This document shows, piece after piece, positions 24,752 through 34,154 of a stretch of DNA of 64,000 nucleotides (positions within the stretch are counted from its first letter, which is position 1; every line of letters begins with the position of its first letter). The DNA is from UMGS1590 sp963558655. Lineage in GTDB: Bacteria; Bacillota; Peptococcia; Peptococcales; Peptococcaceae. The position numbers and the translations under genes were made by a program. The notes beneath the pieces are model-generated. The model made no database searches, had not been told where the DNA came from, and saw only the letters and a program-made list of their open reading frames with translations. The stretch spans positions 1-64,000 of the forward strand of contig CAUWHJ010000002.1 of NCBI GenBank assembly GCA_963558655.1, in the 5' to 3' direction.

Positions 24752-26287
24752 TTATTTGGCGTAATTCACGTTGCGAGTTTCGCGAATAACGACCACTTTG
24801 ATCTGGCCAGGATATTCCATCTCGGCCTCAATACGTTTGACAATGTCATAAGCGAGCTTTGCGCTCTGAGCATCGTCAATCTTTTCCGGTTTGACAATAA
24901 CACGTACTTCGCGCCCTGCCTGAACAGCATAGGTTTTTTCAACGCCATCAAAGTCATTGGCAATGCCTTCAAGCTGCGTGAGACGTTTGAGGTAATTTTC
25001 GAGGGTTTCGCGACGTGCACCAGGACGTACTGCAGAAATAGCATCTGCTGCTGCCACCAGCACAGATTCCACACTGCTAGGTTCCACGTCACCATGATGC
25101 GAAAGAATGGCATTGAGTACACCAGCCGGTTCACGGTACTTGCGTGCAATATCTGCCCCCAAAGAGGTATGTGAACCTTCAGTGTCGTGGTCGATGGCTT
25201 TACCAATGTCGTGCAAAAGACCTGCACGCTTGGCCAAGGTTACGTCCACACCCAATTCAGCAGCCATTAAACCTGCAAGGTGGGAAACTTCAATAGAATG
25301 TTTCAATACGTTCTGACCATAGCTGGTACGGTATTTAAGACGACCAAGCAATTTGACCAGTTCCGGATGCAGCTGGTGAATACCTGTTTCAAATACAGCC
25401 TGTTCCCCAGCTTCGCGAATGGTGGCATCCACTTCTTTTTGCGCTTTATGTACCATTTCTTCGATACGAGCGGGATGAATACGCCCATCAACGATGAGTT
25501 TTTCCAGAGCCACACGCGCCACCTCACGACGAATAGGTTCAAAGCAGGAAAGTACCACAGCTTCCGGTGTATCATCAATAATAAGGTCAACACCCGTTAA
25601 GTTTTCAAGTGCACGGATATTGCGACCTTCGCGACCAATGATTCGACCTTTCATTTCATCATTTGGCAGTGGTACAACCGACACTGTTGATTCTGCCACA
25701 TGATCGGCTGCACAGCGTTGGATGGCACCGGCAATGATATTACGTGCTGTTTTCTCAGCAGATGCTTTCGCCTCAGCTTCTTTGTCTTTAATCATGACAG
25801 CCAGGCTGTGATCCACTTCGCTTTCAACTTGATTAAACAGCTGATTTCTTGCTTCTTCAGCACTTAAACCAGCCACGCGTTCCAGTTCAAGCTGCTGCTT
25901 GCCAATCAATTCTTCCAATTCGCCACGCGCTTCTTCTAATTTATTTTCTTTTTCAAGAAGCGTATTTTCTTTCTTTTCAAGGTTCGTTGACTTACGGTCC
26001 AAAGCGTCTTCTTTTTGCACCAAACGTTTTTCGGTGTTGTACGCTTCTGAGCGAATCTCTTTGGCTTCTAATTCCGCTTCATTACGAATTTGTAACGCCG
26101 CATCTTTAGCTTCAATGACAGCCTCTTTTTTCATGGCTTCAATGTCTCTGTTCGCTGCTTCCAAGATACGCTGCGCTTCAGCTTCTGCGGAACCAATAAG
26201 CGATTCTGAAGATTTTTTTCGTGCGATATACCCCCCGATGCCACCTATCGCCAAACCCACGATTATAGCGATAATAAGCTCGAGCAT
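24752..26287 (-). CDS. rny: Ribonuclease Y
   Basis: 511-residue membrane-anchored endoribonuclease that starts mRNA decay in many Bacillota. An N-terminal membrane helix (about 2-22) is followed by a long coiled coil (about 25-190), a KH domain with IIGREGRNIRALE, and an HD domain with LLHDIGKA for metal-dependent cleavage. The family-typical end is intact. AAGGAGGAG precedes the ATG. A TATAAT at 26321-26326 (minus strand) may be its own -10. Upstream of it lies a terminator and a separate strong promoter. Confidence 0.97.
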   Translation of the reverse strand: MLELIIAIIVGLAIGGIGGYIARKKSSESLIGSAEAEAQRILEAANRDIEAMKKEAVIEAKDAALQIRNEAELEAKEIRSEAYNTEKRLVQKEDALDRKSTNLEKKENTLLEKENKLEEARGELEELIGKQQLELERVAGLSAEEARNQLFNQVESEVDHSLAVMIKDKEAEAKASAEKTARNIIAGAIQRCAADHVAESTVSVVPLPNDEMKGRIIGREGRNIRALENLTGVDLIIDDTPEAVVLSCFEPIRREVARVALEKLIVDGRIHPARIEEMVHKAQKEVDATIREAGEQAVFETGIHQLHPELVKLLGRLKYRTSYGQNVLKHSIEVSHLAGLMAAELGVDVTLAKRAGLLHDIGKAIDHDTEGSHTSLGADIARKYREPAGVLNAILSHHGDVEPSSVESVLVAAADAISAVRPGARRETLENYLKRLTQLEGIANDFDGVEKTYAVQAGREVRVIVKPEKIDDAQSAKLAYDIVKRIEAEMEYPGQIKVVVIRETRNVNYAK

Positions 26288-26345
26288 AAACTCCTCCTTT
26301 CCACAAAAATTCTTTGTTCAATTATAAATTACGAGACCAAGGCAA

Positions 26346-26380
26346 TAAAAAAAGCAAACCAACTATCTTGGTTTGCTCTT
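26346..26380 (-). terminator. Terminator of the recX-rny intergenic unit
   Basis: Perfect 10-pair stem AGCAAACCAA/TTGGTTTGCT (26353-26362 with 26368-26377), then seven T on the minus strand. Confidence 0.8.
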
Positions 26381-26487
26381 TCATAGTAATCATCAAATCT
26401 GACAAACTTTTTCATTTCTGTTATTTGTTATCCAACCAAACACATCCATGACTTTCAACTGTCAAAGCAATTACCTCACCATAGTCT
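26346..26487 (-). ncRNA. Candidate small RNA or leader between recX and rny
   Basis: A strong minus-strand promoter fires toward a strong terminator about 140 bases downstream. No open frame with a ribosome site lies between them. The sequence does not match an RNA family I recognise. It may be an independent small RNA, or an attenuated leader of rny. The positions are predicted from promoter and terminator only. Confidence 0.4.
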
Positions 26488-26493
26488 ACAAAT

Positions 26494-26534
26494 ATTGTAC
26501 GCTGAAACCCTGTTAGTGTCAAGCGTTTTCAGCG
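26494..26534 (-). promoter_or_regulatory. Strong promoter with overlapping inverted repeat
   Basis: Minus-strand TTGACA (26517-26522) and TACAAT (26494-26499) with a 17-base spacer. CGCTGAAA (26500-26507) and TTTCAGCG (26527-26534) form an inverted repeat around the -35, suggesting an operator. Confidence 0.7.
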
Positions 26535-26555
26535 CACAGCGACAGGCATGGGCAC

Positions 26556-26987
26556 TCATTCATAACGTTCTAACGTTGACAATAAATGTGTGCTGTATCC
26601 TTTTCCATATAAATAACGCATGGCTTGTTGATAATTTTTTCCCTTTTGACGGCAACGCTCATAGTCCTGTTGAAGCAATGCCTGTTCTGTTTCTGGCGAA
26701 TATTCTGCCGCTAAAGCATCTTCGATGATAAACTCATCAATGCCTTTCTCTTTAAGTGCCATGATAAGTTTCATTCGGCCACATGGATTAAAGCGCAGTT
26801 TGTCACGAATAAAGCTCTCGGCAAATTGCATATCGTCCAGATAATGGTATGAATAGAGGTAAGCAATAATGGCCTCTATTTCATCAGTTGCCACTTGCTT
26901 TTTTATCAGATATTGACGCATTTCAAACTCAGAACGCATACGCGCTGTCAAATAGCGCAACGCCAACTGTTTATTTTTCTCGTCCAT
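26556..26987 (-). CDS. recX: RecX family recombination regulator
   Basis: 143-residue RecX, a small helical protein that binds the RecA filament groove and modulates its activity. Typical three-helix repeats are visible, for example LALRYLTARMRSEFEMRQYLIKK and YHYLDDMQFAESFIRDK. Its ATG shares one base with the recA stop (TGATG), so the two are translationally coupled. It is the last gene of the long pyr-recA run. Confidence 0.92.
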   Translation of the reverse strand: MDEKNKQLALRYLTARMRSEFEMRQYLIKKQVATDEIEAIIAYLYSYHYLDDMQFAESFIRDKLRFNPCGRMKLIMALKEKGIDEFIIEDALAAEYSPETEQALLQQDYERCRQKGKNYQQAMRYLYGKGYSTHLLSTLERYE

Positions 26988-28114
26988 CAGATATCATCCA
27001 AATCTTCATCGACATCAGCCAGGAAATCATCATTAAGAAGCGCGTTCATATTTTCCTGAAGCAGTTTCTCTTCTTTTTCTTCCGGCGCGTCATCTTGTTC
27101 TGTACCGCGCACACGTTCTTCAATTTCTTTTGCCATTTCTGGGTGTTCTTTCAGATACTGACGCACATTGTCACGCCCCTGCCCCAAACGTTCACCCTTA
27201 TACGAATACCACGAGCCACTTTTTTCAAGCACGCCCATTTCCGCTGCAATATCAATCAAAGAGCTTTCATTTGAAATGCCTTCGCCATAAAGAATATCAA
27301 ATTCACAGGTTCTGAATGGCGGCGCCACCTTATTCTTAACTACTTTCACCTTCGTGCGATTCCCAACAATATCATTGCCTTTCTTGATTGGCTCTCCACG
27401 ACGAACTTCTAAGCGCACGCTGGAGTAAAACTTCAAAGCGCGGCCACCCGTTGTGGTTTCCGGATTGCCGTAAAGCACGCCAATCTTTTCACGAACCTGA
27501 TTGATAAAAATAACAATGGTATTGGTGCGGCCAATATTTGCTGTCAATTTACGCAAGGCTTGGCTCATTAAGCGCGCCAACAAGCCAACATGGGTGTCAC
27601 CCATTTCGCCCTCAATCTCGGCACGCGGTGTCAATGCGGCAACAGAGTCCACGACAATCAAATCCACTGCGCCACTGCGAACGAGCGCATCGCACACTTC
27701 CAATGCTTGTTCGCCGTTATCTGGCTGGCTGACAAGCAGATTTTCCGTATCCACACCAATATTTTTGGCATAAACAGGATCCAACGCATGTTCAGCATCA
27801 ATAAACGCAGCAATACCTCCACGTTTTTGTGCTTCTGCTACACAATGCAAGGCAACGGTGGTTTTCCCGGAAGATTCAGGACCATAAATTTCAATGACAC
27901 GCCCTTTTGGCAATCCACCAACACCAATCGCACGGTCAAGCGCAATGGAACCAGTAGGAATGGTTTCCACTTCCAGCTTTGCTTGGTCACCCAAGCGCAT
28001 AATGGTACCCGGACCAAACTGCTGTTCCATCGCTTTTAACGCGTGCTGTAAGGCAACGTTCTTATCATCACTCATATCTGGAATGGTTTGTTGTTTTTTT
28101 GATTTCCCAGCCAT
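26987..28114 (-). CDS. recA: Recombinase RecA
   Basis: 375-residue recombinase for homologous repair and SOS induction. Walker A GPESSGKTT, LIVVDSVAALTPRAEIEG (Walker B and loop L1) and the L2 region with ETTTGGRALKF are all intact; the tail is acidic. The ATG at 28114 has GGAGG five bases upstream; a TTG four codons earlier is not needed. It starts one base after the ddl stop. No promoter or LexA-type box is evident just upstream, so it appears to depend on the operon. Confidence 0.97.
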   Translation of the reverse strand: MAGKSKKQQTIPDMSDDKNVALQHALKAMEQQFGPGTIMRLGDQAKLEVETIPTGSIALDRAIGVGGLPKGRVIEIYGPESSGKTTVALHCVAEAQKRGGIAAFIDAEHALDPVYAKNIGVDTENLLVSQPDNGEQALEVCDALVRSGAVDLIVVDSVAALTPRAEIEGEMGDTHVGLLARLMSQALRKLTANIGRTNTIVIFINQVREKIGVLYGNPETTTGGRALKFYSSVRLEVRRGEPIKKGNDIVGNRTKVKVVKNKVAPPFRTCEFDILYGEGISNESSLIDIAAEMGVLEKSGSWYSYKGERLGQGRDNVRQYLKEHPEMAKEIEERVRGTEQDDAPEEKEEKLLQENMNALLNDDFLADVDEDLDDI

Positions 28115-28115
28115 A

Positions 28116-29213
28116 TTAGCCTCCAAAAACAGTATAGTTTCTCAAATTGTCGTTGTGCTTCTCAAGCGCAAGCTCAATGAGCTTTTCAATGACCTTAATC
28201 AATGGCTTTCCAGAAGCCTGCCACATTTTAGCATACATACTGATGGCAGTAAACCCAGGTAATGTATTGACTTCATTAAGCAATACACGCCCATTGTCTT
28301 TATCAATAAAAAAGTCGGCGCGGCACATTCCGCTAAGGTCGAGCACTTTATAGGTTTCTTTGGCAATACGCGTAATCTCTTCCACTTGCTCTTCGCTCAA
28401 ATCAGCAGGCACTTTTGTCACACTGTTGTCGAGAACATATTTTGATTCGTAATCATAAAACACACCTTCGGTGACAATCTCGCCAGGAAGCGCCATAACC
28501 ACATCGCGATTACCCAAAAGCGCTGTTTCAATTTCACGTGCATTCACACCCGTTTCAACAATCAGTTTACTGTCATAACGTGCTGCTAAGGCTAAACCAT
28601 CAGCCAAAGCTTCACGATTGTTCACTTTACTTATACCAACACTGGAGCCAAGGCATGATGGCTTAACAAACATAGGGTAAGTCAGCGCAGCTTCCAAAGC
28701 ATCAAGCTCCGCTTCTGGATGTTCTTCAAAATCACTACGACGCACCGCCTGATAATCCGTCTGAGGAATATGGTGCGCTTTCAAGATGTCGCGCATAAAC
28801 ACCTTGTCCATACCAACCACAGAACCCATCATTCCTGCTCCTACATATGGAATGCGGCACATATCAAAAAATGCTTGCAAATGGCCGTCCTCACCATAAG
28901 AGCCATGAATGATTGGAAACACAACGTCTGGCATACCAATTTCCGCAAAGGTTTTAGCGTTTCTTATCACGCCGTTTGGATGTTGTGGAAAAATAATTTC
29001 CTGATCGGCATAAGAAGCTGCATCGAAATGTTGAATGTCTTCCACAGCCACTGGGCCATACCATCGACCATCTTTAGCAACACCGATAGGAAAGACGTTA
29101 TAGCCAGCTTCTACCAGAGCACCAATAATAGTATTGGCCGATACGCAAGACACATCATATTCACCAGAAGGTCCACCGAAAACAACGCCAATGGTCATAT
29201 CTTTATTAAGCAT
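28116..29213 (-). CDS. ddl: D-alanine--D-alanine ligase
   Basis: 365-residue ATP-grasp ligase for the peptidoglycan dipeptide terminus. Visible are GGPSGEYDVS at the N terminus, IIHGSYGEDGHLQ, PMFVKPSCLGSSVGISKV and, near the C terminus, CRADFFID and NEVNTLPGFT. The omega-loop segment YDYESKY is of the D-Ala-D-Ala type rather than the D-lactate type. The ATG overlaps the preceding stop by one base (TGATG). Between cell-wall, pyrimidine and recombination genes it has no obvious functional partner. Confidence 0.94.
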   Translation of the reverse strand: MLNKDMTIGVVFGGPSGEYDVSCVSANTIIGALVEAGYNVFPIGVAKDGRWYGPVAVEDIQHFDAASYADQEIIFPQHPNGVIRNAKTFAEIGMPDVVFPIIHGSYGEDGHLQAFFDMCRIPYVGAGMMGSVVGMDKVFMRDILKAHHIPQTDYQAVRRSDFEEHPEAELDALEAALTYPMFVKPSCLGSSVGISKVNNREALADGLALAARYDSKLIVETGVNAREIETALLGNRDVVMALPGEIVTEGVFYDYESKYVLDNSVTKVPADLSEEQVEEITRIAKETYKVLDLSGMCRADFFIDKDNGRVLLNEVNTLPGFTAISMYAKMWQASGKPLIKVIEKLIELALEKHNDNLRNYTVFGG

Positions 29214-29698
29214 CACGCCGCCCCCCATAACAAAATCACTGTAATCACAAAAACAATCAAGGCGACAACAAACTGAATCAACGACACCACAGCCGTTCCC
29301 AGCAACGAACCAGCACTGGCGCGCAGAGCACCTTGCATAGAACGGTGTGTACGATATTCAGCACCAACCGTTCCAACAATGGAGCCAATAAAGCTGCCAC
29401 GGCCTTTGCCAATAAAACCGCCGGCAGCTGAACCCAGGGTGGAACCGATTGAAGCATCATTAGATGCGCCAAATTTTTTCGCACCAATCATTGTGCCATA
29501 ATAGTCCAAAAATGAGCTGCCAATGGCTAAAGCACCAACGATTACCACAAACCAAATCGGATATGCGATCCAATGATCGAACACCCCATACACCAAGAGA
29601 CTCACGAACACCAGCCACATTCCAGGTACCATCGGCACAAACGTCCCCAGTACCCCTGCAGCCATTGCCACAATGAGCAACCATGCATAAACGTCCAT
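29213..29698 (-). CDS. DUF456 family membrane protein
   Basis: 161-residue membrane protein of unknown function. Helices lie near residues 5-35, 42-63 and 128-158. The middle carries the glycine-rich family pattern (GSTLGSAAGGFIGKGRGSFIG) that may insert or re-enter the membrane. The ATG at 29698 follows GGAGGG by five bases and overlaps the end of the ynbB gene; the open frame extends 49 codons upstream but without a ribosome site. It is coupled to ddl through TGATG. Confidence 0.82.
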   Translation of the reverse strand: MDVYAWLLIVAMAAGVLGTFVPMVPGMWLVFVSLLVYGVFDHWIAYPIWFVVIVGALAIGSSFLDYYGTMIGAKKFGASNDASIGSTLGSAAGGFIGKGRGSFIGSIVGTVGAEYRTHRSMQGALRASAGSLLGTAVVSLIQFVVALIVFVITVILLWGAA

Positions 29699-29699
29699 C

Positions 29700-30968
29700 T
29701 TATCCCTCCATTTTCTTTGCTGCCAAACAAACGGATGCAATGATATGAGAAATTGAAAGGCCACCTTGCATATAACCAATAAATGGCGCACGCATTGGCC
29801 CGTCAATACTAAGTTCAATGGAAGAGCCTTGGATAAAAGTACCACCTGCCATAATCACTGGATCATCGTAACCAGGAAGGTTATCGTCATACGGCGTAAC
29901 ATAGCTTTCAAGTGCTGAAGCAGCCTGAATCCCCTGACAGAACTTACGCAACTTGTCCGGGTCACCAAAAGCAATACACTGAATGATGTCTGTACGCATT
30001 GCATCGGCGGTAGGAGAGACGACATAGCCTTTGGCACCTAAATAAGCGGCTGAGAAAATGGCGCCTTTAAGAGCCTGTTCAACAATAAGCGGCGCCATAA
30101 ACAATCCTTGAAATGCCGGCCGATTAAAATCCAAGGAAGAGCTGACATCATCACTAATGCCTGGCGCCGTCAAACGCTCGGCACTCATCTCCACCAGCTC
30201 TGCCTTTCCCGCAATATAACCGCCGCGCGGCGCCAAACCGCCGCCAGGATTTTTAATCAAGGAACCAGCAATCAAATCTGCGCCAACTTCTAACGGTTCT
30301 CGTATTTCGACAAATTCTCCGTAGCAATTATCAACGAAAATAATAATATCCTGCGAAATGCTTTTAACAATCGCACAGGCACGCGCGATTTTTTCAATGG
30401 ATAAACTATCGCGCCACTCATAACCACGAGAACGTTGAATCATAACCATACGTGTTTTTGGCGTTACCGCCGCACGAATGGCCGCTTCATCGAAATCATT
30501 GTCTTTAAGCGGAACACTTTTGTGCTGAATCCCCAGCTCGCGCAAGGTTCCGCGAGCATGAGCATCTTTGCCAATAACCGTTTGCAAAGTATCATAAGGC
30601 ATTCCGCTGATAGAAACAGCCTCATCACCTGGCCGCAAGACGCCGAATAAAACCGTAGCAATGGCGTGTGTACCGCTGACAAGGTTAGAGCGCACCAAGG
30701 CTTTTTCTGCACAAAACAAATCAGCCCACACACGTTCCAAAACATCGCGACCCGTATCACCATACCCATAGCCAGTGGAGCCATTCAGGTGAAAATCGGC
30801 CACTTGATTTTTTTGAAAAGCTTCCAATACCTTTATTTGATTGGCCTGAGTGACATCACGAACATACGCCCATTGTGGCGCCACTTCTTCAAGACAACGC
30901 TGCACCAAGGCAACATCTTCCTCGTTTAAGCCAGCAAATTGTTTCAATCGTTCGAGAAAAAAAGACAT
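29700..30968 (-). CDS. ynbB: Methionine gamma-lyase family PLP protein (YnbB-like)
   Basis: 422-residue fold-type I PLP enzyme of the family annotated as aluminium resistance or methionine gamma-lyase-like. It contains LHLNGSTGYGYGD-like substrate-loop sequence (DFHLNGSTGYGYGDTGRD), SNLVSGTHAI, the aspartate in FVDNCYGEFVE and the probable Schiff-base lysine in GSLIKNPGGG. The reaction is not established for this branch. It is found next to hflX in many Bacillota, as here, where it follows hflX by six bases. Confidence 0.88.
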   Translation of the reverse strand: MSFFLERLKQFAGLNEEDVALVQRCLEEVAPQWAYVRDVTQANQIKVLEAFQKNQVADFHLNGSTGYGYGDTGRDVLERVWADLFCAEKALVRSNLVSGTHAIATVLFGVLRPGDEAVSISGMPYDTLQTVIGKDAHARGTLRELGIQHKSVPLKDNDFDEAAIRAAVTPKTRMVMIQRSRGYEWRDSLSIEKIARACAIVKSISQDIIIFVDNCYGEFVEIREPLEVGADLIAGSLIKNPGGGLAPRGGYIAGKAELVEMSAERLTAPGISDDVSSSLDFNRPAFQGLFMAPLIVEQALKGAIFSAAYLGAKGYVVSPTADAMRTDIIQCIAFGDPDKLRKFCQGIQAASALESYVTPYDDNLPGYDDPVIMAGGTFIQGSSIELSIDGPMRAPFIGYMQGGLSISHIIASVCLAAKKMEG

Positions 30969-30974
30969 ATTCTT

Positions 30975-32798
30975 CTACCACTTCACTTCATTTTCAAATT
31001 CTTTGGGAATAAATTCCCGAAAATATTTCTTTGCTTCTGCCGCAGACAACTGCACTTTCAAATGAGCACCCTGTTCATCATAGGTTTCTTCAAAAACCTT
31101 GCCATATTCATGCGCTTGTGCCAAACGTTGACCTTGAGCGCCATCATAAGGGAGGCAAATCTCCAGTACCACATCTGATGACTGCGCCAAAGCACGCAAA
31201 AGCTCCAATAAGTCAGCAATACCCGCGCCGGTTTCACACGAAATAAAACATTTCTTCTCATACGCCAATACAGAAGAAAACGCCGGCAATTCTTCACAAA
31301 GATCTATTTTATTGCAAACAAGAATGTGCGTTTTTTCTTGCAAACCAAGTGACATGAGAATTTCTTCAACCACACGTATACGCTCATCTATCCCATCTTT
31401 TGCAACGTCAACCACGTGCAAAAGCACATCGGCATACTGAAGCTCCTCTAAAGTCGCCTTAAACGCCTCTATCAACTGCGATGGCAAGTCGCGAATAAAG
31501 CCTACGGTATCGCTTACCAATAACGTTTCGCCACCATCAAGCACCAAACGTCGTGTCGTTGGATCAAGGGTTGCAAATAGTTGATTCGCTGCATAGATAT
31601 GGTCGTCGGTCAGCAGATTCAGCAACGTGCTCTTACCGGCATTGGTATAGCCCACAAGTGCCACCTGTAAACCTTGTTGTTTCATACGCGCTGCGCGTTG
31701 CAGCTGACGATTACTTTTAATGTTCTCAAGTTCTTTAGAAATATGATGAATACGCCGGCGGATATGTCTACGATCAGTTTCTAATTTTGTTTCGCCAGGT
31801 CCACGGGTACCAACACCACCGCCTAAACGTGAAAGTGCCGTTCCCATTCCTGTCAACCGTGGCAAAAGATAGTTGAGTTGCGCCAGTTCAACCTGATATT
31901 TACCTTCACGGCTACGGGCACGTTGGGCAAAAATATCAAGAATCAGCACTGTTTTATCAATCACTTTAACGCCCAAGCGATCGCTGAGCATCTGATTGTA
32001 CGACGGCGTCAACGTTTGATCGAAAATGACCACATCAGCTGCTTCATTTTGAACCATCATCGCGATTTCTTCGAGTTTACCGCCGCCTAATTTATGCTGT
32101 TTTCCTCTCATTGTCTGCACGACAACCTTCACCACTTCAAGCCCTGCCGTATCAGCCAGCTCTCGCAGTTCCTCACAGGCAATATCCACCTCATCCACAT
32201 GATGTTGATCCGGTTGTAACACCAAAATGGCACGTTCTTTGTCTGAATCAGTGACAAGTGCCACTTGGCGAACCAGGGCGGCTTCATACGCCTGTAAATG
32301 CGCCTGCAATGGTAATTGCTGAAAATCCTGCCATGACAAATTTTCAGCAACCACCACTTGAGCATCAGAAAGCGTCCCGTCTACAGGTTCAAGCATGGCT
32401 ACCGCAACCTGCACATGACCTTCGCTTTCTGCCAAAGCTACCATTTGGTCGTAGCGCAGACTTTTAAGCGCACTCACATCAGCCTCAGAAAGATGCGCCG
32501 TGCCACTCGGATGGGTATGAACACAACGCACCCCTGCGTAACCATATTGCCAGCGTTTTTTCTGCAAGTCAAACACCGGCGCTTTATCGGTTTGACCAAC
32601 AGATACCAAAAGAACTCTGCCGCTGCGTTCAATAAACACAGCAACCTCTCGCTTAATTTCCTGGCTTAACGCCAACATTCGCTCTGCCAGCGCAAGGCTT
32701 ATCACCTCGCTGCGTGCTACCACCTCATCGGCAAGCGCGCACAAATCGTTGCATTGACGCCGGCTTAGCCCATCAATTTGTCCAACTAATTGATTCAT
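30975..32798 (-). CDS. hflX: GTPase HflX with long N-terminal domain
   Basis: 607-residue ribosome-associated GTPase. The last 430 residues are canonical HflX: glycine-rich KLGGGKLEE, GGVGTRGPGETKLE, a coiled coil, then a G domain with P loop GYTNAGKS (383-390), DTVGF and NKID. About 180 extra residues precede it. They contain H94-T-H96, S104 and D107 in the order HxHx7SxxD, the metal site of JAMM/MPN+ proteins. Long clostridial HflX proteins have a comparable domain, often with a weaker motif. The family rescues or splits stalled 70S ribosomes under stress. Confidence 0.93.
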   Translation of the reverse strand: MNQLVGQIDGLSRRQCNDLCALADEVVARSEVISLALAERMLALSQEIKREVAVFIERSGRVLLVSVGQTDKAPVFDLQKKRWQYGYAGVRCVHTHPSGTAHLSEADVSALKSLRYDQMVALAESEGHVQVAVAMLEPVDGTLSDAQVVVAENLSWQDFQQLPLQAHLQAYEAALVRQVALVTDSDKERAILVLQPDQHHVDEVDIACEELRELADTAGLEVVKVVVQTMRGKQHKLGGGKLEEIAMMVQNEAADVVIFDQTLTPSYNQMLSDRLGVKVIDKTVLILDIFAQRARSREGKYQVELAQLNYLLPRLTGMGTALSRLGGGVGTRGPGETKLETDRRHIRRRIHHISKELENIKSNRQLQRAARMKQQGLQVALVGYTNAGKSTLLNLLTDDHIYAANQLFATLDPTTRRLVLDGGETLLVSDTVGFIRDLPSQLIEAFKATLEELQYADVLLHVVDVAKDGIDERIRVVEEILMSLGLQEKTHILVCNKIDLCEELPAFSSVLAYEKKCFISCETGAGIADLLELLRALAQSSDVVLEICLPYDGAQGQRLAQAHEYGKVFEETYDEQGAHLKVQLSAAEAKKYFREFIPKEFENEVKW

Positions 32799-32823
32799 AC
32801 CGACGCCTCCTTTTCTGTGTAAC

Positions 32824-33408
32824 TTAGATGCCAGGACGGCTGCCTGGTTTCTGAATTGGCTGCCCTTCCTTGCACATAGGGCATTCTTCTTCGCTATATG
32901 TTGGGAAGGTGAGCTGAATCAATGATTTGAATGGCACTTTCAATTTCAAGGTGTTGCCAGGTGTGCGGTCAATGATCGACGTCGCAGAAACAACCTCTGC
33001 GCCCTGAGCCTGCAACAGTTCTACCACTTCCTGTGCAGAACCGCCCGTGGTCAGAACATCTTCGGTAACCAGACAACGGGTGCCTGGTTCAACATGAAAA
33101 CCACGGCGTAAGGTCATCTTGCCATTTTCACGTTCTGCGAAAATAGCTGGAACATCCAGGGCACGCCCTACCTCATAAGCAACCAAAATGCCGCCAATGG
33201 CAGGTCCTACAACCATTTCAATATTGTCGTTCTTAAACATTTCAGCAATTTCCGAGCAAACTTTTTCAGCCATACGAGGGAATTTCAAAAGCTGGGAGCA
33301 CTGGATATAATTGCCGCTATGCAAGCCGGAACTTAATTTGAAATGACCAGTTTGATAAGCGCCGGTTTCTGTTAAAATTTGCATCAATTCTTCATTTGTC
33401 ATAGCCAT
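32824..33408 (-). CDS. pyrE: Orotate phosphoribosyltransferase
   Basis: 194-residue type I phosphoribosyltransferase converting orotate and PRPP to OMP. The PRPP loop is CLVTEDVLTTGGSA, the N-terminal substrate loop TGHFKLSSGLHSGNYIQ, and the flexible catalytic loop ERENGKMTLRRGF. The C-terminal ECPMCKEGQP contains two cysteines seen in related clostridial enzymes. It is the last pyrimidine gene, 25 bases ahead of hflX, with no terminator between. Confidence 0.96.
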   Translation of the reverse strand: MAMTNEELMQILTETGAYQTGHFKLSSGLHSGNYIQCSQLLKFPRMAEKVCSEIAEMFKNDNIEMVVGPAIGGILVAYEVGRALDVPAIFAERENGKMTLRRGFHVEPGTRCLVTEDVLTTGGSAQEVVELLQAQGAEVVSATSIIDRTPGNTLKLKVPFKSLIQLTFPTYSEEECPMCKEGQPIQKPGSRPGI

Positions 33409-33437
33409 ATTGATTCCTCCATTATAAATGATAAATA

Positions 33438-34154
33438 TTATACAGACATTTCTGCTAAAATTCTCTTTGCTGCTTCAACAGGTTGTTCCGCTTTGGTAAT
33501 TGGACGGCCAACCACAATATAATTCACACCTTGTTCCATCGCCTGAGCCGGTGTCATCACACGTTTTTGGTCACCTTTCTGAGCCCATTCCGGACGCACG
33601 CCTGGGCACACTGTCAGAAAACCAGCATCTGCCACAGCACGGCGAATCAGCGGTACTTCACGCGGTGAGCACACCACGCCATCAAGGCCGGCTTCTGCGG
33701 TTAAGGCTGCCAAGCGTTCAACGTTATCGTCCACCGTACCACTAAAACCAACGCGTGTCAAACCTTCCGCATCGAAACTGGTAAGAATGGTAACCCCAAT
33801 CAGCTTTGGCACTGCCAAGCCTTTGGCGAGCGCACCTTCGGCCGTTGCTTCTCTTGCGCGCTGCATCATTTCCAAGCCACCACCGGCATGAACATTAAAC
33901 ATATCCACACCAAGCCCAGCCGCCCAACGGCAAGCCGCAGCCACAGTGTTGGGAATATCATGAAACTTGAGATCCAGGAAAATCTTCTTATCACGCGCTT
34001 TTAAGCCTTCAAGAACACTTCCTCTGGAATTCAAAAATAATTCCAAGCCCACTTTATAATAACTTGCTGCGTCACCGATGGCATCGACAAGTGCCAATGC
34101 TTCATCGCTCTGTTGAAAATCCAAGGCGACAATCAGTTGTTCTTTTGTTGCCAT
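33438..34154 (-). CDS. pyrF: Orotidine 5'-phosphate decarboxylase
   Basis: 238-residue TIM-barrel decarboxylase making UMP from OMP. The catalytic K-D-K-D cluster is seen in IFLDLKFHDIPNTV; other landmarks are LIVALDFQ at the start and the phosphate-binding VVGRPIT near the end. I chose the ATG that overlaps the pyrD stop by one base (TAATG); an in-frame start four codons earlier is also possible. It sits between pyrD and pyrE. Confidence 0.95.
   Translation of the reverse strand: MATKEQLIVALDFQQSDEALALVDAIGDAASYYKVGLELFLNSRGSVLEGLKARDKKIFLDLKFHDIPNTVAAACRWAAGLGVDMFNVHAGGGLEMMQRAREATAEGALAKGLAVPKLIGVTILTSFDAEGLTRVGFSGTVDDNVERLAALTAEAGLDGVVCSPREVPLIRRAVADAGFLTVCPGVRPEWAQKGDQKRVMTPAQAMEQGVNYIVVGRPITKAEQPVEAAKRILAEMSV

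Noticed and set aside
26384..26530. An open stretch in the recX-rny gap encoding roughly 30 residues on the minus strand
   Set aside because: No ATG or GTG with a ribosome site in that frame; it starts inside the promoter itself.
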